Shown: piece after piece, positions 5,986-13,529 of the stretch | Numbering within the stretch: the stretch's first letter is position 1 | Layout: each line of letters starts with the position of its first letter | Translations under genes and position numbers: made by a program | From: a virus | Reading direction: 5' to 3' (one strand) | Virus record (IMG/VR): IMGVR_UViG_3300006026_000141 | Location: 1-20,341 of that record | DNA length: 20,341 nt | Notes under the pieces: model-generated | What the model was told of the DNA's origin: nothing | Database searches by the model: none | Seen by the model: only the letters and a program-made list of their open reading frames with translations

Positions 5986-8900
5986 TGTCTCTTTCTAAAA
6001 AACTTTTGATGGGATCAGGTGGAACTGGTGCTAACTACGACTTGTCGCAGTTAACTGCGGACTTTGGTACTGGCATCACTAATATGATGAGTCAGAAAGA
6101 TTTTTACGACAATATTCCTGGTTTTGATATTTCGTCAGATACTATTAATACTAGAGGGATGGACTTTAATTCAGACGGAACAAAAGTCTTTTTTATCGTA
6201 CACAACCCTACAGGGTCAGATGATGATTTGTACATATGTAGCTTCGACCTGTCTACAGCTTATGACTTAACGTCACGTAGCAGTTTTGCTTCTCAGTTAA
6301 TAGATGGGTCCGTTGCTAGTTGGGGGTCTGGTTTGCAGTTTAAACCAGATGGCACAAAGTTTTTTGCCTCAGGCCCAGCGGATACAATTTATGAATATAA
6401 TCTTTCAACGGCATTTGATGTAACGACTCTAACTGCTACAAGCAACTCTCACACCTTTGGGGACATCCAAGGATGGTCCTTTAATGACGACGGTACGAAG
6501 TTTTACCACTGGTCTCCTAATGTAACTAACAGTGGGATAGAGCAGTATACTTTAAGCACTGCCTGGGATATTACTTCAACAATTACGCAGGGCACTGACA
6601 TTGGCTTTGGTGTTCAGCCTGTTGGATCATCCGTGTATGCATTAGGGTTTAGTACTGACGGAACCGTTTTATACGTTACTGGTTCTGGTAGGATGACAGC
6701 ATGGAATCTTACTACTGCGTTTGACCCTTCTACCGCTGGGACTAAAGAACAAAATCTTTCGCTGAATATTGGAACCAACTGGGCCGCAGGACGTTTGCCC
6801 ATAGCTTCTGATTCTTCTTCCGTACGAATGTTTATACACAGGACAATAAGTACTGGTCGAAGTGGGATTTGGACTTACAGAGACACTACTCAAGGTCCAG
6901 ATAAGACGAATATAAATAACTTTCAGATAGAAGCAAAATCTAAACTGAAAGTGCCGTATGAAGGTCTTCCCACCGTCGATACTTCAGCTATCTCAACTGG
7001 TGCGAACATCATAACTATGATGTTTAACGATGATGGGACTAAACTAGTTGTAGTCTATGACAATGGAAGCTCAAACGGAGGCGGTAAATTTGTTTCATAT
7101 AACTTGGACACGGCCTATGATTTAAGCTCTATAAGTAATCCGGCGCAAGCCTCTAGTTTTACTACTAGTATTACAGGTTCTGTTGGTACTCGTGCCGCTG
7201 ACTTTGTGGAAAATGGCTCAAAAATACTTGAGTACAATTATGTTACCTTTACTCAAGATACTCCTACTTCATACTTTAGAACAACTAACTTAGCTACGGC
7301 GTACGACATAACCACAGGAAGAAGCACAGGTCCTAGCCTAGATACGGATAAATCACTGGCGTCGGCTATTGGTAGTCGTATTAAAGGATTTGACTTTAAT
7401 TCCGATGGGACAGAAATCACACTACTCAGCAGTAGTATTGATTATGAAAGGGCTTATACTGATTCGGTTGGTCCAACTATTGGAGCGTTACTTGGAGACA
7501 ATGTAGAAGGACTACTTACAACCCATTCTTTAACTACAGCGTATGACATAAGTACCTTAGACGTATCAGGTATAAATTATGCTTACTATGATTACGCAAG
7601 CATAGATCCAGATGCAGATACAGGGGGCGGGTTTGAGTTTGAATCAGATGGTAACGCGTTTCATACGATTATCTCTGAAAATACTACTCAAATTACGCAG
7701 CACATAAGATACCCTGTGCATACATCTTTTGGTATCGACTATAAGCCCACACCAGAAGAGGTTAATTATACCCGCACTGAAAATACTGTTAACTATAGCA
7801 CTGTGTATAGCTATAGATCTATGGCTTTTAATAGTGATGGAACTAAGGCGTATGCCTTAGATGAAATTGAACACATGATCCTCCAGGACAATTTAAGCAC
7901 CGCGTATGATTTTGCTGAGACTGGTGGCCTAATGGCGGGGGCGGGGAACGAAAACTCTAATATTCCTATTACTAATAGAACGCCAGGGCGGATGGCAACC
8001 AGCAAAAACGTGGGTAATTTTACATTTAATGGTGATGGAACCAAACTTAATTGGCACGACACTGCTAATAACAGCGGGTACGCAGGGTTATACGAACACA
8101 CTTTAAGCACCGCGTATGATCTAAGTTCAATGACTAAGACCCCTAATACGACTGTGACAGACGTAGCTTTTTACGTTACGCCAGTAGCAAACACAGGTGT
8201 AACATGGGGAGACAGTGGAAATAAGTTTTATCAGATTGTAGGTATTAACGGCTACACAACTGAAACTACAGATAACACAATATATCAGTGGGACGCGACT
8301 ACTGCATATGATATAGACACGCTTCCGACTACACCAACAAAGTCACATACGTTTGGTACGTTCACCTCTGGTACAAGTACAACAGCGCAAAAAATATACT
8401 TTAAACCTGATGGAACAAAACTTTTTATTTTAGCACAATCTGACAGTAGCAACACCGAGTATGTGTTTGCGTATGATTTAAGCACGGCATGGGATGTTAG
8501 TTCTATTACATCGACGACAACTCCTGATGAAATTAGGACTCTAACAACCACTGAAGATGACTATAATTTTGGTGGGTTGTTCTTTAACAGCACAGGAACA
8601 CAGTTAGTTGTAGCACAACAGTTTTCTCTACATTCGTTTACTCTTGGTACAGCCTGGGATATTGAGGGTACTTTTACCAAAGATCACAACAAGATACCTA
8701 TCTTTCATTTTGCAAATATGAACACTGCGGAAACTCGTGGGTTTGTTGCAAAGCCAGACGGAACAAAGGTGTTTTTTGGAGATCAACTTTATATCGCTTC
8801 CGTAGATTTAGACACGGCCTATGACTTTACTACTATGAATACCCAAAATATAGGCGGCGGCTTTGGGCCGTATACCCTTGTTGAAGAATTTGGTTCGTCT

Positions 8901-9851
8901 TCTTGGCGGGTTGCTGGGGCAATAGTTAAAGACTTCAGGTTTAACTCTGACGGTACAAAAATGTACACGTTAGAGTATCGGAATACTTCTTTAATTGTAT
9001 CCTATCCTCCAGAGAGTACTATTAATTCGTCAGCAAATTGGTACGTGGCAGAATACGCGTTAAGTACTGCTTATGATGTGACAACAGCGTCGTACACAAC
9101 CGCAGCACCGCTAGAGACTTCAACTGGATATGTGGGTGCTGGGACACCTGAATACCCTTATTCTTTTGATATAGGACCTAATGGTGAGTTTGTTTTAGCG
9201 GGACGACGCGGGTTGTTTATTGGGACTATGACAACGGCAGGAGACATATCTACTTTAGGTGACTTAACTTTTGCTACTGTCCAAGGGAGTTCAGATGTTT
9301 GGTCTGATCGAAAATGGTATTGGGGGGACAACGGTACCACTACTATTGATAGAACTGCGGCAGCGGTTCGATTTAGTCCAACAGGAGACGCTCTTTACTT
9401 GCGGTTTAGAAGGACGCAAGATGAGGCGTATATGCTTAAAGTTGAATTAGCCACCGCATATGATTGTAATAGTGCAACATTTGTCCCGTATGATGGAACA
9501 TATGCAACGATAGACAGTGTGTCTGGTGACGAACCTGGATATCTAAACAATCTTAGGTTTCAAGATAACGGAACTAAAATGTTTATGATGGACTCACTAG
9601 TAATTCCCACTTCTGTAAGAAGTGATAGTCAGTTAGGTGGTCATCTTAGAATCCGAAGATTTGATTTAAGCACTGCATATGACGTTAGTACTCTTACTGA
9701 GCTAGACAACGCGGATTTAACTGGAGATTTAAACGCAACAAATATGACATTCCCTGTAAGTAACGCGATGGCTTGGAAGCCTAATGGTTCTCAGGTATTT
9801 TTGTCTACTGGTTTTAATATAATTGCGGGTTACACGTTTGGTGGAAGCTGA
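5985..9851 (+). CDS. giant propeller-repeat tail fibre / receptor-binding candidate
   Basis: A 1288-aa protein made of about 20 repeats of roughly 50-80 residues. Each repeat pairs a strand motif FNSDGTKxF with YxLSTAYDxST. Seventeen repeats are clear. Two (near residues 270-300 and 550-590) are degenerate. The final one is cut after GYTFGGS, while the N-terminus (residues 15-24, ANYDLSQLTA) supplies the missing LSTAYD half. Such DGTK repeats are typical of beta-propeller folds and are seen in marine-phage fibres. No catalytic site, signal peptide or membrane segment is visible. A strong AAGGAG precedes the start, inside the TAATG junction. Position between a fibre gene and a tail assembly chaperone supports a receptor-binding role, by inference. 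The number of separate propellers cannot be read from sequence alone. Confidence 0.75.
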   Translation: MSLSKKLLMGSGGTGANYDLSQLTADFGTGITNMMSQKDFYDNIPGFDISSDTINTRGMDFNSDGTKVFFIVHNPTGSDDDLYICSFDLSTAYDLTSRSSFASQLIDGSVASWGSGLQFKPDGTKFFASGPADTIYEYNLSTAFDVTTLTATSNSHTFGDIQGWSFNDDGTKFYHWSPNVTNSGIEQYTLSTAWDITSTITQGTDIGFGVQPVGSSVYALGFSTDGTVLYVTGSGRMTAWNLTTAFDPSTAGTKEQNLSLNIGTNWAAGRLPIASDSSSVRMFIHRTISTGRSGIWTYRDTTQGPDKTNINNFQIEAKSKLKVPYEGLPTVDTSAISTGANIITMMFNDDGTKLVVVYDNGSSNGGGKFVSYNLDTAYDLSSISNPAQASSFTTSITGSVGTRAADFVENGSKILEYNYVTFTQDTPTSYFRTTNLATAYDITTGRSTGPSLDTDKSLASAIGSRIKGFDFNSDGTEITLLSSSIDYERAYTDSVGPTIGALLGDNVEGLLTTHSLTTAYDISTLDVSGINYAYYDYASIDPDADTGGGFEFESDGNAFHTIISENTTQITQHIRYPVHTSFGIDYKPTPEEVNYTRTENTVNYSTVYSYRSMAFNSDGTKAYALDEIEHMILQDNLSTAYDFAETGGLMAGAGNENSNIPITNRTPGRMATSKNVGNFTFNGDGTKLNWHDTANNSGYAGLYEHTLSTAYDLSSMTKTPNTTVTDVAFYVTPVANTGVTWGDSGNKFYQIVGINGYTTETTDNTIYQWDATTAYDIDTLPTTPTKSHTFGTFTSGTSTTAQKIYFKPDGTKLFILAQSDSSNTEYVFAYDLSTAWDVSSITSTTTPDEIRTLTTTEDDYNFGGLFFNSTGTQLVVAQQFSLHSFTLGTAWDIEGTFTKDHNKIPIFHFANMNTAETRGFVAKPDGTKVFFGDQLYIASVDLDTAYDFTTMNTQNIGGGFGPYTLVEEFGSSSWRVAGAIVKDFRFNSDGTKMYTLEYRNTSLIVSYPPESTINSSANWYVAEYALSTAYDVTTASYTTAAPLETSTGYVGAGTPEYPYSFDIGPNGEFVLAGRRGLFIGTMTTAGDISTLGDLTFATVQGSSDVWSDRKWYWGDNGTTTIDRTAAAVRFSPTGDALYLRFRRTQDEAYMLKVELATAYDCNSATFVPYDGTYATIDSVSGDEPGYLNNLRFQDNGTKMFMMDSLVIPTSVRSDSQLGGHLRIRRFDLSTAYDVSTLTELDNADLTGDLNATNMTFPVSNAMAWKPNGSQVFLSTGFNIIAGYTFGGS
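6027..9848 (+). repeat. propeller-blade repeats within the 1288-aa protein
   Basis: LSTAYD-type motifs lie near 6251, 6405, 6551, 6707, 7103, 7290, 7530, 7893, 8103, 8295, 8478, 8643, 8808, 9060, 9228, 9446 and 9665. Steps are mostly 150-250 bases. The two steps of 395 and 362 bases each hold one degenerate repeat. At DNA level the copies are diverged, though short identities persist, for example the same 18 bases at 7893-7910 and 8103-8120. Confidence 0.8.
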
Positions 9852-10315
9852 TGTATGTTTTGGTTGATGACGACAACAATTTGATAAAGTTTCCTTTTAG
9901 CCCTTCAGAGCTAAAACACTTGCACCCAAATGTTAGTTTTCCTGTGGACATGCCTGACAGGCTGTTGGCAGAATACAATGTCAAGAAGACAAAAACATCT
10001 CCTCGTCCTGCTATTAACGAGGAAACAGAAACATTTAAACGGACGATACAACGTGTGGGGGATGATTGGCATGTAGTCTATAAAGCTACTTTACGTCCTA
10101 AAGATGAAATTATTTCTAACGTAAAAGAAAGAATACAACAGCACTTAGATCGTACCGCTGATTTAGTTCTTTCTTTTCTTGAAATAAACCAACCTGTGCC
10201 TGAGTGGCTGGGGGAGTACAGAAAAGCACTTAGAGCAATCCCTGAACAGGATGAATACCCTTATAAAATAACTTGGCCTGACCAACCTGAAGGAGTGCGT
10301 AATGCCTTTATCTAA
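9851..10315 (+). CDS. tail assembly chaperone-like protein
   Basis: A 154-aa protein. The N-terminal half begins MYVLVDDDNNLIKFPFS, as in fibre-associated chaperones that open with a short beta segment. The C-terminal part (about residues 105-150) has VPEWLGEYRKALRAIPEQ and ITWPDQPEG, which match the phage tail assembly chaperone pattern (Phage_tail_APC type: YRxALRxIPxQ, then a WPxxP end). Such proteins help fold or attach fibre proteins and usually lie directly downstream of the fibre they serve, here the 1288-aa protein. The start overlaps that gene as TGATG. The end overlaps the next gene by 14 bases. The family call is from recalled consensus. Confidence 0.65.
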   Translation: MYVLVDDDNNLIKFPFSPSELKHLHPNVSFPVDMPDRLLAEYNVKKTKTSPRPAINEETETFKRTIQRVGDDWHVVYKATLRPKDEIISNVKERIQQHLDRTADLVLSFLEINQPVPEWLGEYRKALRAIPEQDEYPYKITWPDQPEGVRNAFI

Positions 10316-12197
10316 GTTCGCTTTTCGTCCAGGGATTAATAACGATGTCACCGCCTACAGCAATGAAGGCGGTTGGATTGATGGGGATAAAGTTCGCTTT
10401 AGACTTGGTTTTCCAGAAAAAATGGGTGGTTGGGTTCGACAAACTCCCACATCTTTTTTAGGAGCGTGTCGATCTCTTCATACATGGGCTTCGCTTAATG
10501 GTGACAAAAACATTGGAGTTGGAACATCATCTAAGTTCTATGTAAATCAAAGTAACGCTTTCTATGACATCACACCTATTAGGGCAACAAGTTCCGCAGG
10601 CAGTGTCACCTTTTCAGCTACGGACGGAAGCTCAGAAATTACTGTAAGTCATACGTCTCATGGGGCAGTTTTAGGGGATTTTGTTACGTTTAGTGGTGCA
10701 GCTACTTTAGGCGGTACAATTACCGCAAACGTCTTGAACCAAGAATACTATATAACTGAGCTAGTTGACGAAAATAGTTACAAGATTCAGGCACGGGCTG
10801 CGGATACCTCAATTTCCTCTATAACCGTAGATGGCGTATTAACGCCAAGTTTAGTAACTGCCAATTCTTCTGACACCGGAGACGGTGGAGCCTCTGTTGT
10901 TGGGGAGTATCAGATCAATGTAGGTTTGGATACTGAAGTTGTTGGTACAGGTTGGGGTGCAGGGACCTGGTCTGCGGATGGCTGGGGCGATGCGTCTAGC
11001 GAAGCTGTGGTTTCTTCTGGTTTAAGATTGTGGTCTCAGGACAACTTTGGTGAGGACCTGTTGTTTAACGCGCGTGATGGAAACATATACTATTGGAATA
11101 CATCTCTAGGCACTTCCTCTAGAGCAGTTGCTTTAAGCACCGTCTCAGGAGCGTCAAAGACTCCTACAGTTTCTCGTCAAATTTTAGTTTCAGATAGGGA
11201 TCGTCATATTATCTCTTTTGGTTGTGATCCAGAAGCAACGCCTGGTGTTCAGGATCCGTTGGTTATCCGGTTCTCGTCCCAAGAATCTTTGACGGATTGG
11301 CAGACGCTGCCCACTAACTCCGCTGGAGAGCTACGATTGGGTTCAGGTTCTGAGATCATTGCTGCCGTTGAAACCCGTCAGCAGGTTCTAGTGTTTACGG
11401 ACACCACGCTTTATACCATGCAGTATTTAGGGGATCCTACTTTCTTTGGGATTAACGCTGTCTCTGAAAACATAACTATAGCTAGTTTTAATGCTGCTAT
11501 TGCAGTGGACGACACTGTGTTTTGGATGGGAGAGGGCGATTTTTATGCATTTACAGGTGCTGTCCAGAGACTTCCTTGTACGGTACGTGACCATGTGTTT
11601 AATGACTTTAACAAAAATCAGTACCGTAAAGTTAGTACAGGTGTAAACGCTCAACACTCTGAGATCTGGTGGTTCTACCCATCAGCGTCTAGTGCTACCA
11701 ACGATAAGTATGTGGTGTATAACTATGCAGAAAACGTTTGGTATTATGGCGCATTACCCAGAACAGCTTGGGTTGATCAGGGCGTATACGAGTTTCCGAT
11801 TGCTGCTTCGACGGACAATTATTTGTACTTCCAAGAAAACGGGCTGGATGATGGTAGCTCTAACCCTGCTTCTGCGATAACGTCGTACATTACTTCGGCC
11901 CCTGTAGACATTGGGGATGGGGAAAACTTTGTGCTAGTCAAACGACTTATGCCTGACGTTATCTTTAGAGACTCTACTGAACCGTCTCCTGTCTTAGACA
12001 TTACGACGAGAGTTCGTAATAAATCTGCGGGACCCTTTAACAAAGAGACATCTAGTTCTGTGTCAGATGACACGGAGTTGGTTAATCTAAGGCTACGAGG
12101 GCGGCAAATGTCTGTGGATGTTCGCTCGGATTTGGCGGGTACAACATGGCGATTAGGCACTCTAAGGTATGACATTAGACCGGATGGCAGACGATGA
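10302..12197 (+). CDS. tail nozzle / P22 gp10-like stabilization protein candidate
   Basis: A 631-aa protein. The N-terminus has KFAFRPGIN, AYSNEGGWIDGDKVRFR and PEKMGGWVRQ (residues 5-48), a signature I associate with a large podovirus tail protein annotated as packaged-DNA stabilization or tail nozzle (P22 gp10 / T7 gp12 role). Residues about 100-200 hold a beta-rich insert (SSEITVSHTSHGAVLGDFVT). From about 240 the sequence has propeller-like features (NARDGNIYYW, RDRHIISFGCD, DDTVFWMGEGDFYAF, DKYVVYNYAENVWYYG). A C-terminal beta domain carries the LRGRQMSVDVRSDLAGTTWRLG stretch in two parts. AAGGAG upstream supports the start despite the 14-base overlap. It would close the tail below the adaptors. 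The function is inferred from family and context. Confidence 0.65.
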   Translation: MPLSKFAFRPGINNDVTAYSNEGGWIDGDKVRFRLGFPEKMGGWVRQTPTSFLGACRSLHTWASLNGDKNIGVGTSSKFYVNQSNAFYDITPIRATSSAGSVTFSATDGSSEITVSHTSHGAVLGDFVTFSGAATLGGTITANVLNQEYYITELVDENSYKIQARAADTSISSITVDGVLTPSLVTANSSDTGDGGASVVGEYQINVGLDTEVVGTGWGAGTWSADGWGDASSEAVVSSGLRLWSQDNFGEDLLFNARDGNIYYWNTSLGTSSRAVALSTVSGASKTPTVSRQILVSDRDRHIISFGCDPEATPGVQDPLVIRFSSQESLTDWQTLPTNSAGELRLGSGSEIIAAVETRQQVLVFTDTTLYTMQYLGDPTFFGINAVSENITIASFNAAIAVDDTVFWMGEGDFYAFTGAVQRLPCTVRDHVFNDFNKNQYRKVSTGVNAQHSEIWWFYPSASSATNDKYVVYNYAENVWYYGALPRTAWVDQGVYEFPIAASTDNYLYFQENGLDDGSSNPASAITSYITSAPVDIGDGENFVLVKRLMPDVIFRDSTEPSPVLDITTRVRNKSAGPFNKETSSSVSDDTELVNLRLRGRQMSVDVRSDLAGTTWRLGTLRYDIRPDGRR

Positions 12198-12490
12198 GCA
12201 GGAATCTTGTAAGACCGTTTTTTCCTATCGCTCCTACTTCGTATACTCAAACGTACATGAACGAGATTGTGCGATCTTTTTCTGTTTACCTGCAACAGGT
12301 GCAACAACCAGGGGAAGGTCGGAATACAACCATTGTTTTGACTAAGCTTCAAACGGATGATTTTAACTTAGAAATAGGAACATTGTTTCAACAAGATGGT
12401 TTTGTTAAGATAGCTCAAGGAAACACTCCGCATGTTAGAGGTTTATCTGGCACATCTGCGGTAGGAACGGTTACGGTGACGACGACATGA
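12194..12490 (+). CDS. small virion protein with VGTVTV tail
   Basis: A 98-aa protein. The first 40 residues include PFFPIAPTSYTQTYMNEIVR and a helical SFSVYLQQVQ, a pattern seen in small proteins following the nozzle gene in marine phages. The middle reads QTDDFNLEIGTLFQQDGFVKI. The last 19 residues, from VRGLSG through GTSAVGTVTVTTT, match the 22-aa repeat of the 4192-5082 protein in both protein and DNA. They also match the end of the 725-1027 gene. It starts in an ATGA overlap and ends in another. The element may be a shared docking or decoration segment. Function is unknown. Confidence 0.65.
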   Translation: MSRNLVRPFFPIAPTSYTQTYMNEIVRSFSVYLQQVQQPGEGRNTTIVLTKLQTDDFNLEIGTLFQQDGFVKIAQGNTPHVRGLSGTSAVGTVTVTTT

Positions 12491-12714
12491 CAGATACTAT
12501 TCTAACAATGATTGACGGTTCTAAGTGGAAACCTTCAGGAAGTTCTGATACAGTGCATTGTATACACTGCGACAACGCAGTTGATACGCCAGAAGAAATT
12601 ACAAGTTATCCCAAGGGAAAGTGCCCTGACTGTGGTAATCCTTGGATTGGCTCCGAAAGGCGCAGTACTAGTATTAATGTAACAGCACCTGAAGCGATCT
12701 CAGGAGAGGTATAA
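12487..12714 (+). CDS. small zinc-ribbon protein
   Basis: A 75-aa protein with two CxxC knuckles, Cys25-IH-Cys28 and Cys46-PD-Cys49, followed by GNPWIG. The 17-residue spacing is typical of a zinc ribbon. Flanking regions are short and polar. Zinc ribbons of this size bind DNA, RNA or protein, or simply stabilise a fold; nothing here decides between these. It lies between a small virion protein and the internal proteins, coupled to both by ATGA and TAATG overlaps, so it is made with the structural genes. It could be a virion component or a late regulator, which is speculation. Confidence 0.7.
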   Translation: MTDTILTMIDGSKWKPSGSSDTVHCIHCDNAVDTPEEITSYPKGKCPDCGNPWIGSERRSTSINVTAPEAISGEV

Positions 12715-13526
12715 TGCAGCAAGAAGCACAAACAGAAAAGAAAACAGGCGATTTATTTTCTTCTATAGGCGCACTTGTCGGGTTAGTTGCAGGAGGCGGC
12801 AATCCTTTAAGCGCGGCTCTTGGTTCTGGTCTAGGTAGTCTTCTATCTGGGGGATCGATGCAGGACGCGTTTCGATCCGGTATCGGAAGTTTTCTAACAG
12901 GTTCTACCTTTGGCAAAGCGGGTGCGGCATTAGATGTACTAGGCAATCTTGGCGGCGGCGGTCAGGGGGCATCGCCTCAACAGCGCGGCACGGATTTTAT
13001 GAATCAGTTGTCTACTCAAAAAGGCCAACAGCAGGCAGTACTAAGTGCGATGGGGAACGTAGGTGGTCCACAGACGCAAGCTGCGATGGGCATAATGCAG
13101 TCGTTAGGTATCACACGACCTGATGGTAAGACGGACCCGATCATGGGCGCATTGCTTCAAGAAATGCTGTACAAGCAACGTCGCCCACGATTTGAGAACT
13201 TAATGAGCAAAGAAGAACTAGCTCAATATCGAACTGGAGAGCGCAACCCTAACTACACTGGGACAATCGTTCCAGGTGTTCCAGGTGCGGGTAACCGTAT
13301 TCAACGTCGTGCGATGGGTGGGTTTATTGAAGGACCTGGCACGGGCAAGAGTGACTCGATTCCGGCGGCGATCTACCAGAACGGTGGACGAGTGCAGGAA
13401 GCACGGCTATCGGACGGAGAGTTTGTCATGACAGCGGATGCTGTTAAGGGTGCAGGGGGCGGCAACCGCAACGCGGGGGCTGCGAAGATGTATCAAATGA
13501 TGAACCAGTTTGAAAGGATGGCATAA
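12714..13526 (+). CDS. internal virion / ejection-type protein
   Basis: A 270-aa protein. Residues about 15-90 are Gly/Ala/Ser/Leu-rich and hydrophobic (SIGALVGLVAGGGNPLSAAL, GLGSLLSGGS), resembling membrane-interacting segments of ejected phage proteins. The middle (about 90-165) is Gln/Met-rich and helical. The C-terminal part (about 200-260) has GGFIEGPGTGKSDSIPA, then ARLSDGEFVMTADAVKGAG and a MYQMMNQFE helix. I know this module from marine-phage internal or tape-measure-like proteins. By position it may be the equivalent of T7 gp14, the outer-membrane pore component, which is inference. A strong CAGGAGAGG ribosome binding site precedes the start. Confidence 0.62.
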   Translation: MQQEAQTEKKTGDLFSSIGALVGLVAGGGNPLSAALGSGLGSLLSGGSMQDAFRSGIGSFLTGSTFGKAGAALDVLGNLGGGGQGASPQQRGTDFMNQLSTQKGQQQAVLSAMGNVGGPQTQAAMGIMQSLGITRPDGKTDPIMGALLQEMLYKQRRPRFENLMSKEELAQYRTGERNPNYTGTIVPGVPGAGNRIQRRAMGGFIEGPGTGKSDSIPAAIYQNGGRVQEARLSDGEFVMTADAVKGAGGGNRNAGAAKMYQMMNQFERMA

Positions 13527-13529
13527 CCC

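Noticed and set aside
5985-9851. Diversity-generating retroelement target in the fibre region
   Set aside because: No reverse transcriptase, template repeat or adenine-biased variable copy is visible in the window; the repeats are old and spread through the gene.
9851-10315. Frameshifted pair of tail chaperones as in long-tailed phages (gpG/gpGT)
   Set aside because: There is no tape measure gene downstream and the following gene is a nozzle-type protein with its own ribosome binding site; the 14-base overlap is ordinary.
11692-11880. 62-aa plus-strand open frame inside the nozzle gene
   Set aside because: It is out of frame within a conserved coding region, with no ribosome binding site and low-complexity content.
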